The translations under genes and the position numbers were made by a program. A stretch of DNA of 64,000 nt from Saccharomyces mikatae IFO 1815 (Eukaryota; Ascomycota; Saccharomycetes; Saccharomycetales; Saccharomycetaceae): the NCBI RefSeq assembly GCF_947241705.1, contig NC_079259.1, positions 1,426,001-1,490,000 on the forward strand. The letters run 5' to 3'. Shown piece after piece: positions 1-11,544 of this stretch; the first letter of the stretch is position 1, and each line of letters begins with the position of its first letter. The notes under the pieces were generated by a model. It saw nothing but the letters and a program-made list of their open reading frames with translations. It had not been told where the DNA came from and searched no databases.

Positions 1-2356
1 CATCTGACAGATGTTCTGTTGTAGTTGAGGTAATATCGTCCTTTAACTGAGATACACCTTTAGCATCCTTCGGAAGAATCAAAGATTCATATTTGCCGTT
101 AAGGTCTGATACTACTCTCTCCCCTGACAATTTTTCGGGCGCCAGAACACTTGGATATTCCATTTTAGACAGTTTCAATTCTTTCTCAATATTAAATGAA
201 GAACCCAGAAATTTTGATCTTCTAATAGTTTCTAGAATTTTTTTCTCTGTTGTGAGTCTTTCATTTTCACTCCTCTTCGGTTCTACTGGATACACTGTCT
301 CAATAGGGTTTGAGAACACTATTCCAGGATCAAGTCTTGATACTGGTCTAGTTTGTAAAGAAAAATTACGGCGACGAAGGATATTATCGATATCAGTCCC
401 CAAATGATCGATGTTTTTCTCTTCGTTTTCCATCGGAGCAGAAATCGATCTAATATTACCATCTGGTTTCTCTTCTTTGTGCCTAGACAGTTCTTGCTCC
501 AAATCGCTTATATCCATTTCAATCTGCTTCTTGAGTTCTTCCTGTTTCATTTTCAGTTCTTCTTTCTCTAGTAATTTTCTTGTACGCTCTTTTTCCTCTT
601 GCCTACGTCTTCTACGTTCCAACTCTTCACGTGCTTTGGCTTCTCTAACTTTACGTTCTAGTTCTTCCTTCTCTTTTCTTATTTGTTCATATTTCTCATA
701 TTCAAAAATTTCATCAATTAAAGTTGCAAAGTTCGAGCTTGTTCTTTTTGTTTCTTTTTCAATATATTCCCAGTCGTCATCTTCTGCCAACTTTGCATAT
801 GTTGACATTAACTTGGTTGTTACAGATTCTCGTTTCATGCTAGGTATCAATGACATTCTCTTGATGGATTTAGAAGTTCTTTTGTTTTTCTTGGCAGTAG
901 AAAAGACAGAAGCTCTTTTTTGATTTTTTTCAATATTTATAACTGAAGCTCTTTTATTACGTGATGCTGGTGTTGGAGAGGATTGATTAACAATTGTAGA
1001 TAGTTTCTTCTTTGAAGAAAAATTCTTTGAAAGCCGTTTAGAAGATCCAGGCGTAGTCAAATTACTGGATGAAGCACTGGAAGCAGTGAATTTGTTAAAA
1101 GATATTGGCTTTTTACGAGACGATGATACACTAATCATAGATTCCCTATTTTTTCTGCGTTGTGGAGTTGTTGATAGTTTTTTAGAAGGAGAAATGGATA
1201 AACTACTAATTGATTGCCTTTTCTTAATTTGCTGTTGCTTAACAAGTTCCTTTTGAGTATCGCATTTGAACCTATACAATAATGCATATAATGTCTTTTC
1301 CGCATTGGCACCAGTTTCTCTTAATTTTTCCTTAATTCCATCAGGATCTCTTCCGTGCCATAGTATTACCAAATTTTGTAAAATAGTAGCGTCAATTGAA
1401 GAATTGCTTTCTGATAGTGGTGTGAGATAGGTGTCTTCTCTTGGCAAACCTCTAATACTCTTGGAATCTTTTATACTTGGATATTTTTGTAATAATGGAT
1501 GTTTGAGTATGTCTCTAGTCTTGATTCTTCTTTCAGGATCAACAGTTAAAATTCTACTGATCAAGTCCTGAGCTTCACGTGAGATTTCATCATCAGAAGG
1601 TAGTTCAAACTCACCTTTTTGAACTTTGAGCAATAATGTTCTTATATTTCCGTCTTCCTCATCAAAAGGTAACCGGCCAGTAAGAAGAGCAAATAAGATG
1701 ACACCACATGACCACACATCACTCGCAAAACCTTGATACGGTATACCAGACACAATTTCTGGTGCAGCATAGTGTGGGGACCCACAGGATGTCTCCAGTA
1801 GTTTTCCCTCGGTCTCTAATGCAGCCATACCAAAATCTGCAATCTTGATGTTATATTTATGATCTAATAATAGATTTTCGGGCTTCAGATCACGATGAAC
1901 AATACCTAAAGCATGGCAGTATGAAACACCAATAATAATTTGCCTGAAAAATCTGATGGCCTCATTTTCTGGTAGTGGTCCTCTTTCGACTAATAAGTTG
2001 AATAATTCGCCTTTCTCTGCGTATTCTAATACAAGGTATAAATCTGCATTCGTTTCCCAGACGTCATATAGACGTAACACATTTGGGTGGTTTAACAACT
2101 TCATAATAATTATCTCACGTTCTATACCATAAGGTAGAGCATCTGGTGTGGTAGAGCCGACAATAGAAGTACCACTGACATTTCCTGTATTAAATACTGT
2201 CTTTGATATCACTTTTACTGCGGCCTCTTGTCCTGTAGATTTATTACGAGCTAGCTGAACTTTGCCAGTGCTACCTAGGCCCAAGGTTTCACCTAGTTTC
2301 CAAGGACCAATGGTGTTATCCTTTATGGCCGGAACACTGTTACCATTGACTGCCAT
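1..2356 (-). CDS. GIN4: GIN4, septin-associated Ser/Thr kinase (C-terminus off window)
   Basis: Bud-neck kinase of the Nim1/AMPK-related group that organises septins and restrains Swe1. The reading frame is open from an ATG at 2356 to the left edge, giving about 785 N-terminal residues; the membrane-binding C-terminal domain lies outside. The kinase domain comes first: near 1,880-1,900 the minus strand reads the catalytic-loop motif HRDLKPENLLLD, followed by the activation segment with CGSPHYAAPE. A basic, Ser-rich linker and a long Glu/Lys/Arg coiled-coil stretch (about 450-780) follow. The start is the first ATG, before MAVNGN-type sequence as in S. cerevisiae. The identity is secure from motif content and from GNP1 being next door. 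The window shows nothing odd in the visible part. Confidence 0.95.
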   Translation of the reverse strand, partial: MAVNGNSVPAIKDNTIGPWKLGETLGLGSTGKVQLARNKSTGQEAAVKVISKTVFNTGNVSGTSIVGSTTPDALPYGIEREIIIMKLLNHPNVLRLYDVWETNADLYLVLEYAEKGELFNLLVERGPLPENEAIRFFRQIIIGVSYCHALGIVHRDLKPENLLLDHKYNIKIADFGMAALETEGKLLETSCGSPHYAAPEIVSGIPYQGFASDVWSCGVILFALLTGRLPFDEEDGNIRTLLLKVQKGEFELPSDDEISREAQDLISRILTVDPERRIKTRDILKHPLLQKYPSIKDSKSIRGLPREDTYLTPLSESNSSIDATILQNLVILWHGRDPDGIKEKLRETGANAEKTLYALLYRFKCDTQKELVKQQQIKKRQSISSLSISPSKKLSTTPQRRKNRESMISVSSSRKKPISFNKFTASSASSSNLTTPGSSKRLSKNFSSKKKLSTIVNQSSPTPASRNKRASVINIEKNQKRASVFSTAKKNKRTSKSIKRMSLIPSMKRESVTTKLMSTYAKLAEDDDWEYIEKETKRTSSNFATLIDEIFEYEKYEQIRKEKEELERKVREAKAREELERRRRRQEEKERTRKLLEKEELKMKQEELKKQIEMDISDLEQELSRHKEEKPDGNIRSISAPMENEEKNIDHLGTDIDNILRRRNFSLQTRPVSRLDPGIVFSNPIETVYPVEPKRSENERLTTEKKILETIRRSKFLGSSFNIEKELKLSKMEYPSVLAPEKLSGERVVSDLNGKYESLILPKDAKGVSQLKDDITSTTTEHLSD

Positions 2357-3014
2357 TTGGATGTTATGTATAGTACTGTGCTGCGATTCCTTTATTGATT
2401 AAAGTAGTAACTATTCTCCACGAGTCCGCTGAAGCCTTAGGGAATACTAATAGTAATTACAGTCGAGAGATTAACGATAGGAGGGAAAGCAAAACAAAAT
2501 AGAAAAGAAAACCAAGAAGAAATAAAAAAACGTGTGCACTTTCTTTCACTTGCTTTTAATCTAACATTGAGAAGAATCTATGGTGAGGCCGTTGATATTT
2601 CGCGATGGTATTGCCAAAAAAGGAAATAACGCAGATTGCGCGTAGTGACGAACGTATTTGACGCGTTTCTTTCGATGAAAAATGGAAATTAATAACATGG
2701 GAATTCTTGTCAGACGAAACTCGACGAAAACAAATAATTTCTTTATCTTACATAACGCAGTACTCCTAGTGAATTAAAATCTGAGTCAGTAATAGTGGGG
2801 ATGTGTTTATGTGATAACAATGATGTTTGCACAAAGTACATAGAATATTTAAAGAGTTAAATAGTATAATGAAATAAGTAATACATGAATGAGGGGGACG
2901 GAAGATAAAAGAAAAGAAATCAAACAGGAGAAACATGCAGAAAGAATAGGATTTGAGATAATATGCTAATTGAATTGTTTCTTCAAATTTTATTTTTGAA
3001 TCGTGATTTCTGCT
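2357..3014. other. GIN4 promoter and GNP1 3' flank
   Basis: 658 bases without a gene. The GIN4-proximal half is its promoter and holds an MCB-type ACGCGT. The GNP1-proximal half is AT-rich 3' flank. I see no RNA gene or repeat. Confidence 0.7.
2661..2666. promoter_or_regulatory. MCB (ACGCGT) upstream of GIN4
   Basis: An ACGCGT hexamer lies about 305 bases upstream of the GIN4 ATG. This is the core of the MBF (Mbp1-Swi6) G1/S box, which suits the cell-cycle-regulated expression known for bud-neck kinases. The motif is seen; its function is inferred. Confidence 0.4.
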
Positions 3015-5006
3015 TCAACACCAGAAATCAACAATTCTTTTCCAATAAGGTCCGTTTCTTAATCTCTCTTTATATTCCTCATCTTCTTGTTTTAATAATT
3101 CTTCATCAAAGATGTTTCTGTGAGAAACTAAGTCTACTTTATTAGCGGGAATGAATAAACTCCAATCATTTTTCCAAACTTTGAAAAAGATGTACAAAGC
3201 AATCAAGATTGGCATAGCCAAATAATTCTCAAAAAACGATTGAGCACTTAATTTACCTCCTCCACCAATTGGGGCAATGGCAACCCAAAATTGGGCAATT
3301 AAAGCTAACATCATCATAAGGACAGCATAAGCAGACCCCCAGACACCAACTTGAGATTTATAACCAACTTCTCCTAAAGACCTTCCTTGTACCTTCATAG
3401 CTCTTCTAAACCTAATATGAGACAAACAAATGGTAATCCACGTGAATAGTTGAGACAATCCAGAGATTGCTAGCAGCCAGGTGAAAACGTCCTCTTCCTT
3501 TTTAGATGAGGCACAGAATGCAATGACACCAAATAATGCACTGACAAGCATAGCAACAGCAGGTCTACCTTCCCTATCTATGTAATCGAAACATTTAGGT
3601 GCATTACCTTGTTTTGCTAATGACATCAGAATACGAGAACTGGTATAGAAGGCACTGTTAGCGACGGAAAGAACAGACAGCAGGATGACGGCGTTTATGA
3701 AATGAGGAACCACACGAACACCATGAGAGGAGACAGCAATGACGTAGGGCGATGCTTTAGTGGCTGAACCTGCGGCCCCCAGCAATTGATCAGATGTGTA
3801 AGGTACAAGGAAGCCAACTAATGTTAAAGATGCCAGGAACACAAACAAAATTCTATAGATCATTTTCTTCGCCGCCGATGGAATAGCCTTTCTTGGATTG
3901 GATTGTTCGCTAGCAGTCATAGCCAGCTGTTCACTCATACCAAAGGCAAATGCTGCTGTAACAAATGTGGCAACAATACCTTTGAACCTCTGAATAGGTG
4001 TATCACCACGGAAGGCGCCAGGATCACGCCAATATTTACTACCTATGTAACCATCGGTACCTGCACCCCCACAATCAATAATAATTGCGAGAATGAAGAA
4101 TCCAATTATCATTAGAATTTTACAGCAATTGAAAAAGAAATCTGCCTCTGCATAACCCTTAGCTCCGAAAACATTGATGACAATGATTAATACATAAAAG
4201 ATAACAACAAAAACATCTGGGTCGACTTTCACCGTCCAATACTTGATAGTCATGGATGCAGTGACCAATTCCAGGGGACAAACACATAGCCACTGTAAGC
4301 AAAAAAGCCAAGCAACAGAAAATCCGAGTGCAGGATCAACCAAAAACAAGGGATATGTATTAAACCCACCAATCAAATCACTGTATATAACCGCTAATTC
4401 ACCACAAGCCTGAATAATACAGTAAACACAACTACCCATAATAGCATAACCAATGATTAAACCACCCGGACCTGCATTGTTTAAAACTTTGGAATTACCC
4501 ACCAGCAAACCAGTACCAATACCGGTCCCTAGGGACATCATGACTGTATGACGGGGTTTTATACTCTTTTTCAAATTTTCTTGTTTCTGTTCTTGTTCTT
4601 GTGGTGCCTGTTTAATTCCATCAACAGTGATGTATGAGCTCTTTCGATTTAATTCATTGTCCAATTGGGAGCTGGAATCATTTGTGAATATAGGAGTAGT
4701 CGTATTGGAGTTACTCGAGTCAGAAGAATTTGCATGCGAACCTTCTGCTCTTTTAAACGAGTCAATGAACCTCCGTAAATAGGATGCGTGATTTTCACCT
4801 TGGTATTCCATACTTTCAATGTTTTTTTCCACTGTTTCTTCAAAATATTCTATCTCATTTTCCGGCTCTATAGAGCCAATTTCCTTTTCCTTTGGTTGTA
4901 TTTCCTTCATTTCATAATGGGAAACATTGTCAAGATCGTCACCATTCATATTCATGTTAGAGCTTCCCTCATTGTTCCGCCCATGGTGTCTATTACCAAG
5001 CGTCAT
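3015..5006 (-). CDS. GNP1: GNP1, high-affinity glutamine / broad amino-acid permease
   Basis: Plasma-membrane amino-acid permease (YAT family) taking up Gln, Leu, Ser, Thr, Cys, Met and Asn. The protein is 663 residues from the ATG at 5006 (MTLGNR...), the usual family length; the frame opens three codons earlier only through a non-ATG codon. The N-terminal cytosolic tail is long, acidic and Ser-rich (about 1-150). Then comes the permease signature [19 protein letters not shown] at the first membrane helix, a series of about 12 hydrophobic segments, and a conserved C-terminal cytosolic tail ending in FWC, the palmoylation-type terminus of yeast permeases. The upstream region is rich in GCCG/CGGC, as expected for SPS-sensor (Stp1/Stp2) control. 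Confidence 0.96.
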   Translation of the reverse strand: MTLGNRHHGRNNEGSSNMNMNGDDLDNVSHYEMKEIQPKEKEIGSIEPENEIEYFEETVEKNIESMEYQGENHASYLRRFIDSFKRAEGSHANSSDSSNSNTTTPIFTNDSSSQLDNELNRKSSYITVDGIKQAPQEQEQKQENLKKSIKPRHTVMMSLGTGIGTGLLVGNSKVLNNAGPGGLIIGYAIMGSCVYCIIQACGELAVIYSDLIGGFNTYPLFLVDPALGFSVAWLFCLQWLCVCPLELVTASMTIKYWTVKVDPDVFVVIFYVLIIVINVFGAKGYAEADFFFNCCKILMIIGFFILAIIIDCGGAGTDGYIGSKYWRDPGAFRGDTPIQRFKGIVATFVTAAFAFGMSEQLAMTASEQSNPRKAIPSAAKKMIYRILFVFLASLTLVGFLVPYTSDQLLGAAGSATKASPYVIAVSSHGVRVVPHFINAVILLSVLSVANSAFYTSSRILMSLAKQGNAPKCFDYIDREGRPAVAMLVSALFGVIAFCASSKKEEDVFTWLLAISGLSQLFTWITICLSHIRFRRAMKVQGRSLGEVGYKSQVGVWGSAYAVLMMMLALIAQFWVAIAPIGGGGKLSAQSFFENYLAMPILIALYIFFKVWKNDWSLFIPANKVDLVSHRNIFDEELLKQEDEEYKERLRNGPYWKRIVDFWC

Positions 5007-5320
5007 GATGTGCAATATTTAATATTATATAAGCTTCCTTAGAAATCGATGGTGATTTTCCTGACACAAAAAACATAAAACACTTAACTCTCGACTTTGA
5101 AGAAAGCAAGAAAAAATCATATTTAAATCGACAATAATGTGAGAAAAATCGGTTATATATAGGAAATCCCATTCTTTCTTACGTTAAATAGGTGGAGGAA
5201 GAAGGGACTCAAAAAGAAACGCTACTGCACAACCCGAGCCAAACTGACATACGAACACTAAAACTTGCTTCAAAAAATTTTTCTTGAAAGTTTCCATTTC
5301 ATTGTCCGCTCATAGGTGTG

Positions 5321-5468
5321 CCGCCTTAAAGTCGCCTTTATCTTTAATAGCTGCCGTGCCTTCCAATTTCGCTGCTCATTTGATGCGGCGTTCTTAATTT
5401 CATGTTTTCGTGGTCCCAGTGCCGGTTCTTTTCATTTTTTACTGGCTTTGACGCCGCCTATTGTGCGG
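5321..5468. promoter_or_regulatory. GCCG/CGGC cluster, candidate amino-acid UAS of GNP1
   Basis: Six GC-rich GCCG/CGGC-type cores occur at about 5321, 5353, 5385, 5421, 5453 and 5465, i.e. roughly every 32 bases, 315-460 bases upstream of the GNP1 ATG. Stp1/Stp2 act on permease genes through CGGC-containing elements (established for AGP1, GNP1 and relatives). Assigning these particular sites is inference. Confidence 0.5.
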
Positions 5469-5736
5469 TGTGAACCTTCTGAAAGGGTTTTGTGGCTATA
5501 TGGTGCCGTTTCTAAGGGTACTTAATATATATCACACAATACGGCTATGCCGACCGGCGGCGACATCGTCATAGTGGGGTAGTCATGCGCATTTGAAAAA
5601 AAGAAACGCCACGTTAAACAATTACGTAATATTCAAGGAGTGAGTCATCCGGTAATAGAGAAGAAAAGAAGAACAAGAATAAGCAAGTCTGTCTTTAGCA
5701 CGTTCATATCACGTTTTTGCCGCCCATCATCAGGGG

Positions 5737-5755
5737 GCACGTGATAGTCACGTGC
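5737..5755. promoter_or_regulatory. 19-bp palindrome with two CACGTG E-boxes upstream of SMT3
   Basis: The sequence is a perfect 8+3+8 palindrome (GCACGTGA, TAG, TCACGTGC) with CACGTG cores at 5738-5743 and 5749-5754, exactly 11 bp apart. It lies 221-239 bases upstream of the SMT3 ATG. CACGTG followed by A is the Cbf1-type site; Pho4 can bind the same core. Confidence 0.65.
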
Positions 5756-5966
5756 TATCATTACCCAGCTTAATCATCACGCGCCGTTGGAAGGTGTTTA
5801 GGAAATAGAGAAAAGCACAACGCTAACAATTAAACTAACGAATAAGCGAATAATCACTATTCGCACATTTTTTTTCTTATCATCTTCTCCTGACTATCTT
5901 TTATTGTTGCCAGTTATATTGTATAGAACACAGGGACTCAGATCAGCTTAATACGAAAAATAATAA

Positions 5967-6281
<315 letters not shown>

Positions 6282-6576
6282 GGCTGTCATTACTCTAGAA
6301 AAGCGAAGCCCATTGAAAAAAGATAAATACCATAGTAACGAAAACTAAATAACTCATATTAAGTAATAAAAATATTAATATAAGTTTGAAATGAACGCCT
6401 CTGTCCATATTCTTCCTCTAGCTGGTGTGGAGCAGGATTTCTTTCGCTATTTGGTGAAACAGTACGCTGGCTTTTGTCCTTAGTTAAAGAAAAAAAACTA
6501 TATCCGTTAAATAATCTAGTTTGAAAGAAAGTATCCTATTGCAACCCATCACAAGAGCCTCCAGTCCGCATTCACC

Positions 6577-6978
6577 ATGAACAACATGCTCATATATCGT
6601 TCCGTTAGATTCGCAACTCATAACAGCAGGCTTCTATTGCCACCTTTAATTCTCTACAGAAGAATATTAAGGCAACATAAACTGCTTCCTGCCCCTCAGA
6701 GAGAAATGGGTGACCAATATGTGCGGAACGAGTTCAAGTTGCACAAAGATATCGATAATCCACTGCATATAGTCGGATTTTTAGCGTCGTGGCAGGATTA
6801 CCTTCACATGATTTCTAACGGTGAATGGAAAGATGCAACTTTATCCTCGGAAACTCTTGAGAAATTATCTCCTGAGCAAACCGTCCAACTTTATGAATTG
6901 ATGACTGAAACGCAGAAAGTTCATCAAGATAATGAAATAGAGTCAAGAAAGGACATGAAACGGAACAATAAGGACTAG
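6577..6978 (+). CDS. SDH7: SDH7/ACN9, succinate dehydrogenase assembly factor
   Basis: Mitochondrial matrix assembly factor (SDHAF3 family) that protects the iron-sulfur subunit Sdh2 during maturation of succinate dehydrogenase; originally found as ACN9, needed for growth on acetate. The length is 133 residues as in S. cerevisiae. The N-terminus is basic with no acidic residue in the first 30 or so, like a mitochondrial presequence. The LYR-type motif is visible as LYRRILR at residues 26-32, followed by the conserved [22 protein letters not shown] segment. The C-terminus is a charged tail. Confidence 0.95.
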   Translation: MNNMLIYRSVRFATHNSRLLLPPLILYRRILRQHKLLPAPQREMGDQYVRNEFKLHKDIDNPLHIVGFLASWQDYLHMISNGEWKDATLSSETLEKLSPEQTVQLYELMTETQKVHQDNEIESRKDMKRNNKD

Positions 6979-7057
6979 TTCTTGTCCTGCATTATGCTTG
7001 TAAATAAAATATTATATACTATATAGTACACATTCTAAAATAATAAGGACGAAAATT

Positions 7058-7333
7058 TTACTTCTTCGCAGTAATATCTTTCTCCTGCCATATGATACCA
7101 GTGCTGTTTTCCAATGCTTTGTTATTGGAAACCTGTTCTTTATACCATTCCTGTACTTTGACAGGGTCATTTCCATGGACCATGCAAAACTTGAATTTTG
7201 ATACCTGCTTATCACATGATGTAAAATCTCCATATCTATAATAGTTTCTGAATTGACCTCCGATCGAATAACAACTCGTCAACTGATCAAAGGCCTCTCG
7301 GCAACTCATATTGGTTGGATATTTTGCACTCAT
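7058..7333 (-). CDS. EMI1: EMI1, twin CX9C small protein
   Basis: Small DUF3128-type protein needed for full induction of IME1 and early meiotic entry; the molecular role is poorly known. Two CX9C motifs are plain (CREAFDQLTSC and CDKQVSKFKFC), the twin-cysteine pattern of proteins oxidised in the mitochondrial intermembrane space by Mia40, although that location is inferred. I start at the ATG at 7333 (MSAKYPTN), giving 91 residues; the open frame runs seven codons further upstream but only from a non-ATG codon. The gene is divergent from GRX2 with a 234-bp shared promoter. I am unsure whether this start matches the S. cerevisiae annotation, which I recall as longer. Confidence 0.85.
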   Translation of the reverse strand: MSAKYPTNMSCREAFDQLTSCYSIGGQFRNYYRYGDFTSCDKQVSKFKFCMVHGNDPVKVQEWYKEQVSNNKALENSTGIIWQEKDITAKK

Positions 7334-7564
7334 TTTTCTTTGATGTCTATGCAACTCTCACCCTCGCTGTAACTGAGCCTTATTCTTGATTGATACCAAT
7401 ACCACATCCAATATCAGTATTATTACTAAGATCCGATATTTCGGCCCCCTTCGCAAAGGGGCCCGCCACGCTTTCTTAATGAATTTTTGTATAAAAAGAC
7501 CTTGGATGCCAAGGAAAGTTGCTCTCTTATAATGCCGACAATCCGAACTCCAATTCCTAATTGA

Positions 7565-7999
<435 letters not shown>

Positions 8000-8108
8000 A
8001 TCACTTACGCCAATACTCTTCATAATATCTACTTCAATATATACATACGTACATGTATCTTTTCTATATACCAGAATTGAATACACCTACCAAACTTCTC
8101 GCTAGATT

Positions 8109-9560
8109 TCACACAAGCGTACTTTTGAATGCTGCACGGGCGTTTTGAAACCACTGCGATCCACTAAATTCAGTCTGTGGAACAAGATCCTTAGTTTTCT
8201 TTCTTCCCTTATCGATAACTTTAGAATTGCTATTGTTCGCGTTCATCACGCTAAGAACGTACGACATTGGCACAACTTTGGGTTCATCCTTTTCACGTTT
8301 GAACCATTCTCTTATTCTATGTCCCATTGTCTCCAAATCATCAGCACCAATTTGCCTTCTGAAGTTATAGTCTCCTAACTTTAGTATCAAGAGCAACGTA
8401 TAATATGCATCGTTACCTGCGTTATGCAAAAATGCGTGTGGCATGTGAAATAGTCTTAGTAGTTTACCTAAACTGCTACCCTTCTTACCATAACATATGC
8501 TATAGATTTTCCCTGTGTCAAGCATCTTGGCGTGCCTTTCATCCCCTTTGCTCTCTACTGGGTCTGCCGCTTTGGTAAGTTCGTTATCCAGCTCAGGTAT
8601 ATGAACTCCAATTTTCTTTAGCCACCTAATATCCCCTGCTATACTATGGCCGACAAACGCTCTTTCCCAGGTTAAATCTTGCTCTGTCTCACATTTCATA
8701 TAAAAATTAATCAACGATTGAATGAATTCCACACACTGCTCCAATGGTAGCACGAGACTCTCTCCAAGTAAAAAGCAATCTTTAAAGTCGCATACAAATT
8801 TCTTGTTTCTTAATGGTAACGCCTCAGCAACAATTAGGTGATAGCTCCTGATAATCGGCGTCAAAGAATGTATGTTCTCTCTCGGGTCATATATGGAAAT
8901 ACCAATCTCCGTAACAATGTCTGTATCAAATTCAAAAGCTTCTACATCAATAGCAAAACAAATTGTCTTGTTAGATGATAATAGCTTAATTGTGTTACAA
9001 AGATATGTGAACTGGGAACTACCAGGTTGGCAATTCATCATAGGTATATGTTCGTTTTTCACGTCATTTACATTTGCCAAATACTGCTTCCTTAGGTTTT
9101 TCTCTTCGTCATCCTTTGATGCTTCAGGAATACGCCCGATTTTCTGAACCCATTCGTCGTCGACAACTTTTAGCTTCTTATCCAGTAATTCTGTACTTTT
9201 TTCATGGATGGAATGATAATCTGCTTCCAATATTTTCAAATATTCTCGGATTTCCTCATTTAACTTATCGTTAGAGGAATATGCGATCTTATGCAAAGAA
9301 TAAAAATGTGGAAATTCATTCATCCATGTTTTTCGTCTACCTAGTTTATTCATTAACTTGCTACTTGAACTCTTATATGATCCTACGCCTGCTCTCGTTG
9401 AAGGAACCATACCCCTAACTCTGGCTACATTGCGAGTTATCAAAGTTCTGTTCAAACCTTGGGGTTGATGATAATTACGAACTGCTTTGGAATTGAATCT
9501 ATGTGTAACCATTTTTACTACCGCTTCGTATGCTTTCATATACTTCGGGCAGCTATTCAT
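8109..9560 (-). CDS. YDR514C homologue, DEDDh exonuclease-fold protein
   Basis: Uncharacterised protein, paralogue of GFD2; 483 residues, the length known for S. cerevisiae YDR514C. The C-terminal half has an RNase H-like 3'-5' exonuclease fold. The DEDDh residues are all visible: D205 and E207 in AIDVEAFE, D310 in GHSIAGDIRWL, H379 and D384 in HNAGNDAYYTLL. Intact catalytic residues argue for a real nuclease. The N-terminus (1-75) is basic and could be a targeting sequence. Substrate and pathway are unknown. It is divergent from SLF1, an RNA-binding protein, with a 427-bp shared promoter. Confidence 0.9.
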   Translation of the reverse strand: MNSCPKYMKAYEAVVKMVTHRFNSKAVRNYHQPQGLNRTLITRNVARVRGMVPSTRAGVGSYKSSSSKLMNKLGRRKTWMNEFPHFYSLHKIAYSSNDKLNEEIREYLKILEADYHSIHEKSTELLDKKLKVVDDEWVQKIGRIPEASKDDEEKNLRKQYLANVNDVKNEHIPMMNCQPGSSQFTYLCNTIKLLSSNKTICFAIDVEAFEFDTDIVTEIGISIYDPRENIHSLTPIIRSYHLIVAEALPLRNKKFVCDFKDCFLLGESLVLPLEQCVEFIQSLINFYMKCETEQDLTWERAFVGHSIAGDIRWLKKIGVHIPELDNELTKAADPVESKGDERHAKMLDTGKIYSICYGKKGSSLGKLLRLFHMPHAFLHNAGNDAYYTLLLILKLGDYNFRRQIGADDLETMGHRIREWFKREKDEPKVVPMSYVLSVMNANNSNSKVIDKGRKKTKDLVPQTEFSGSQWFQNARAAFKSTLV

Positions 9561-9987
9561 GCGATGGCTAAAAATCTTTGTAAGAATAACGATATGCTAG
9601 GTAAATTACTACTAATCTCGTATCCACTAGTTTTCATAACATTTTTACCAGCGTAGTAGGGATCTATCGAATCAAAATTTTTCACCGCCAGGAAAAATGA
9701 TCTCTTCTTACTTTGTGCTAATGAAAAATAGGTAAAAGAGTACTTAGAAAGCAAGAATTACAGACAGACGCAACAGAAACAGTAATAGAAGTTCGCGGAT
9801 CTCTGTTAGTATCTGTTTGTTTATAACGATTATTTTAAGATAGTGTTTGCGGGATCTAACATATCTTTACCTATAGAAAGGTTGTTGAGAAGGAACGTAC
9901 AGTAAAGAGATAATTTAGGGTGGCGTTATACAAGCAAGAAAGTCTATATATAGTTAAGATAAAAGAACATTAGTTCAGGCGCTAGAG
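9561..9987. other. Divergent YDR514C-SLF1 promoter
   Basis: 427 AT-rich bases shared by the two divergent genes. A TATATA run near 9,944-9,952 lies close to the SLF1 start. I see no other clear motif. Confidence 0.6.
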
Positions 9988-11337
9988 ATGACATCACAAA
10001 GTTCTAATGACAACTCTAAAAATTTACTTTTAGTGGCCGATAATAAAAAGAAGCAAACTTCAAGCTTTAAGTTAGCTCCAATACCAACTACATCGCCATG
10101 GAAATCGCCCTTACCAAATAGTAGTGTAGTGCGACCCATCGAAGAGCTAAAAGATATATCAAAGGCTTCAAAGCCGAATAAAATGGGTTCAGGCTCAATC
10201 AAAGTGATGAGCAATACAAAATGGACTCCAATTACACCATCTGTTACCATTTCAGGATCTAAGGACACAAATTCAAAATCAGGAAACGATCATAGAAACG
10301 TTAAAAGTAATAGAAAGACGAAAAAGCGTGGCAGCAACAATAGCAATATAAGTGAGAAGGTTTTCAACGGTGAAAGCAGTGCTCCCTATGAAATACATAC
10401 CATTTGTAATGCTAAACCTAAGTATTTCGACACTAATGCTAAAGCAAACACATACTTGAGCTCAGGCACTACTACTGATGTAAATAACAAGAAAATAGCA
10501 AATGGTGAAAGCTCGCCTAACGGTAAACAATTAAAAAATTTCCAAAACAAATATAGTAGAACAAGATACAATAACGAAAACCACAGTTCCAGGTACAACA
10601 AGATAACTCATTATGATGGTTACTTTTCAAGTAGTCGTCCATCTAAATCTGAGTATATTTCGAATTCCAGTCACTGGTTGAACAATAATACAAGACCTGG
10701 GTATAACCAACAAGTATATTTGCGCCCACAACAATATTATAATAACTACAACTACCAGCAACAATTGCAAACACCATATTATTATTCGATGGAACCTATT
10801 TTTAAATCAATCGAAAGCATCAAAAACCAAATTGAATTTTATTTTAGCGAAGAGAACTTGAAAACTGATGATTTTTTAAGATCTAAATTCAACAAAACTA
10901 ACGATGGATTTGTTCCCATGAGTTTGATAGGGAAATTCTACCGTATGGTAAATTTGTCTCTAGGAGGTGACCCAAATTTAATTCTTGCATCTGTGAAAGA
11001 GGTTTTGCACAATAAAGAAACAAATGGTTTAGAAATTGCCTTAGGAAGTATAGATGGTTCCCAAAAGAAAACAGTGGATGAATTTGATCCACTAGAAAAC
11101 TATTTCATCAGGCGCAAAAATTGGTCTGATTACATTACAGAGAATAGTTTTGATGACAATGACAAAACTTACAAATATAAAATTGAAAAATTTTTGGAAC
11201 CAGGTGATTTGGATGACTATCATTATATAAGCTACCCAAACTTTTACTCTGGTCATGTGGATGGGAAAAATAACCAGACTTTTGATCAAGGTAAAATGAG
11301 CAGAGAGTTTCAACAAAACTTGCAAATGGATGATTAA
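9988..11337 (+). CDS. SLF1: SLF1, La-motif RNA-binding protein
   Basis: La-related protein that binds mRNAs, associates with polysomes and promotes translation of copper and oxidative-stress mRNAs. The protein is 449 residues. The N-terminal 260 residues are low-complexity (Lys, Ser, Asn, with Tyr/Gln-rich YNNYNYQQQ just before the domain). The La motif starts at about residue 269 ([24 protein letters not shown]) and runs to about 355, with the diagnostic [18 protein letters not shown] helix. The C-terminus is acidic. The paralogue in S. cerevisiae is SRO9. Confidence 0.95.
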   Translation: MTSQSSNDNSKNLLLVADNKKKQTSSFKLAPIPTTSPWKSPLPNSSVVRPIEELKDISKASKPNKMGSGSIKVMSNTKWTPITPSVTISGSKDTNSKSGNDHRNVKSNRKTKKRGSNNSNISEKVFNGESSAPYEIHTICNAKPKYFDTNAKANTYLSSGTTTDVNNKKIANGESSPNGKQLKNFQNKYSRTRYNNENHSSRYNKITHYDGYFSSSRPSKSEYISNSSHWLNNNTRPGYNQQVYLRPQQYYNNYNYQQQLQTPYYYSMEPIFKSIESIKNQIEFYFSEENLKTDDFLRSKFNKTNDGFVPMSLIGKFYRMVNLSLGGDPNLILASVKEVLHNKETNGLEIALGSIDGSQKKTVDEFDPLENYFIRRKNWSDYITENSFDDNDKTYKYKIEKFLEPGDLDDYHYISYPNFYSGHVDGKNNQTFDQGKMSREFQQNLQMDD

Positions 11338-11544
11338 TTGCTGACATTGGAGTTGTTGTTTTCTTTTTTCACTCTGTGTATAGTTGACATGTATATACGC
11401 AATATGGTTTCAGTTTAAAAATACTAAATAACATTACATTTCATTTCAATTCGTGCTTAATAATTTTTTATATAATAGATATATAAGAGATTTATATTGA
11501 GGAAAAAAGAAAACAAACAAAATAAAGTAGTAAAATAAAAATAC

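Noticed and set aside
93-923. Two plus-strand ORFs of 104 and 170 codons
   Set aside because: They are antisense shadows of the GIN4 coiled-coil region; Ser/Phe-rich composition is the complement of Glu/Lys codons.
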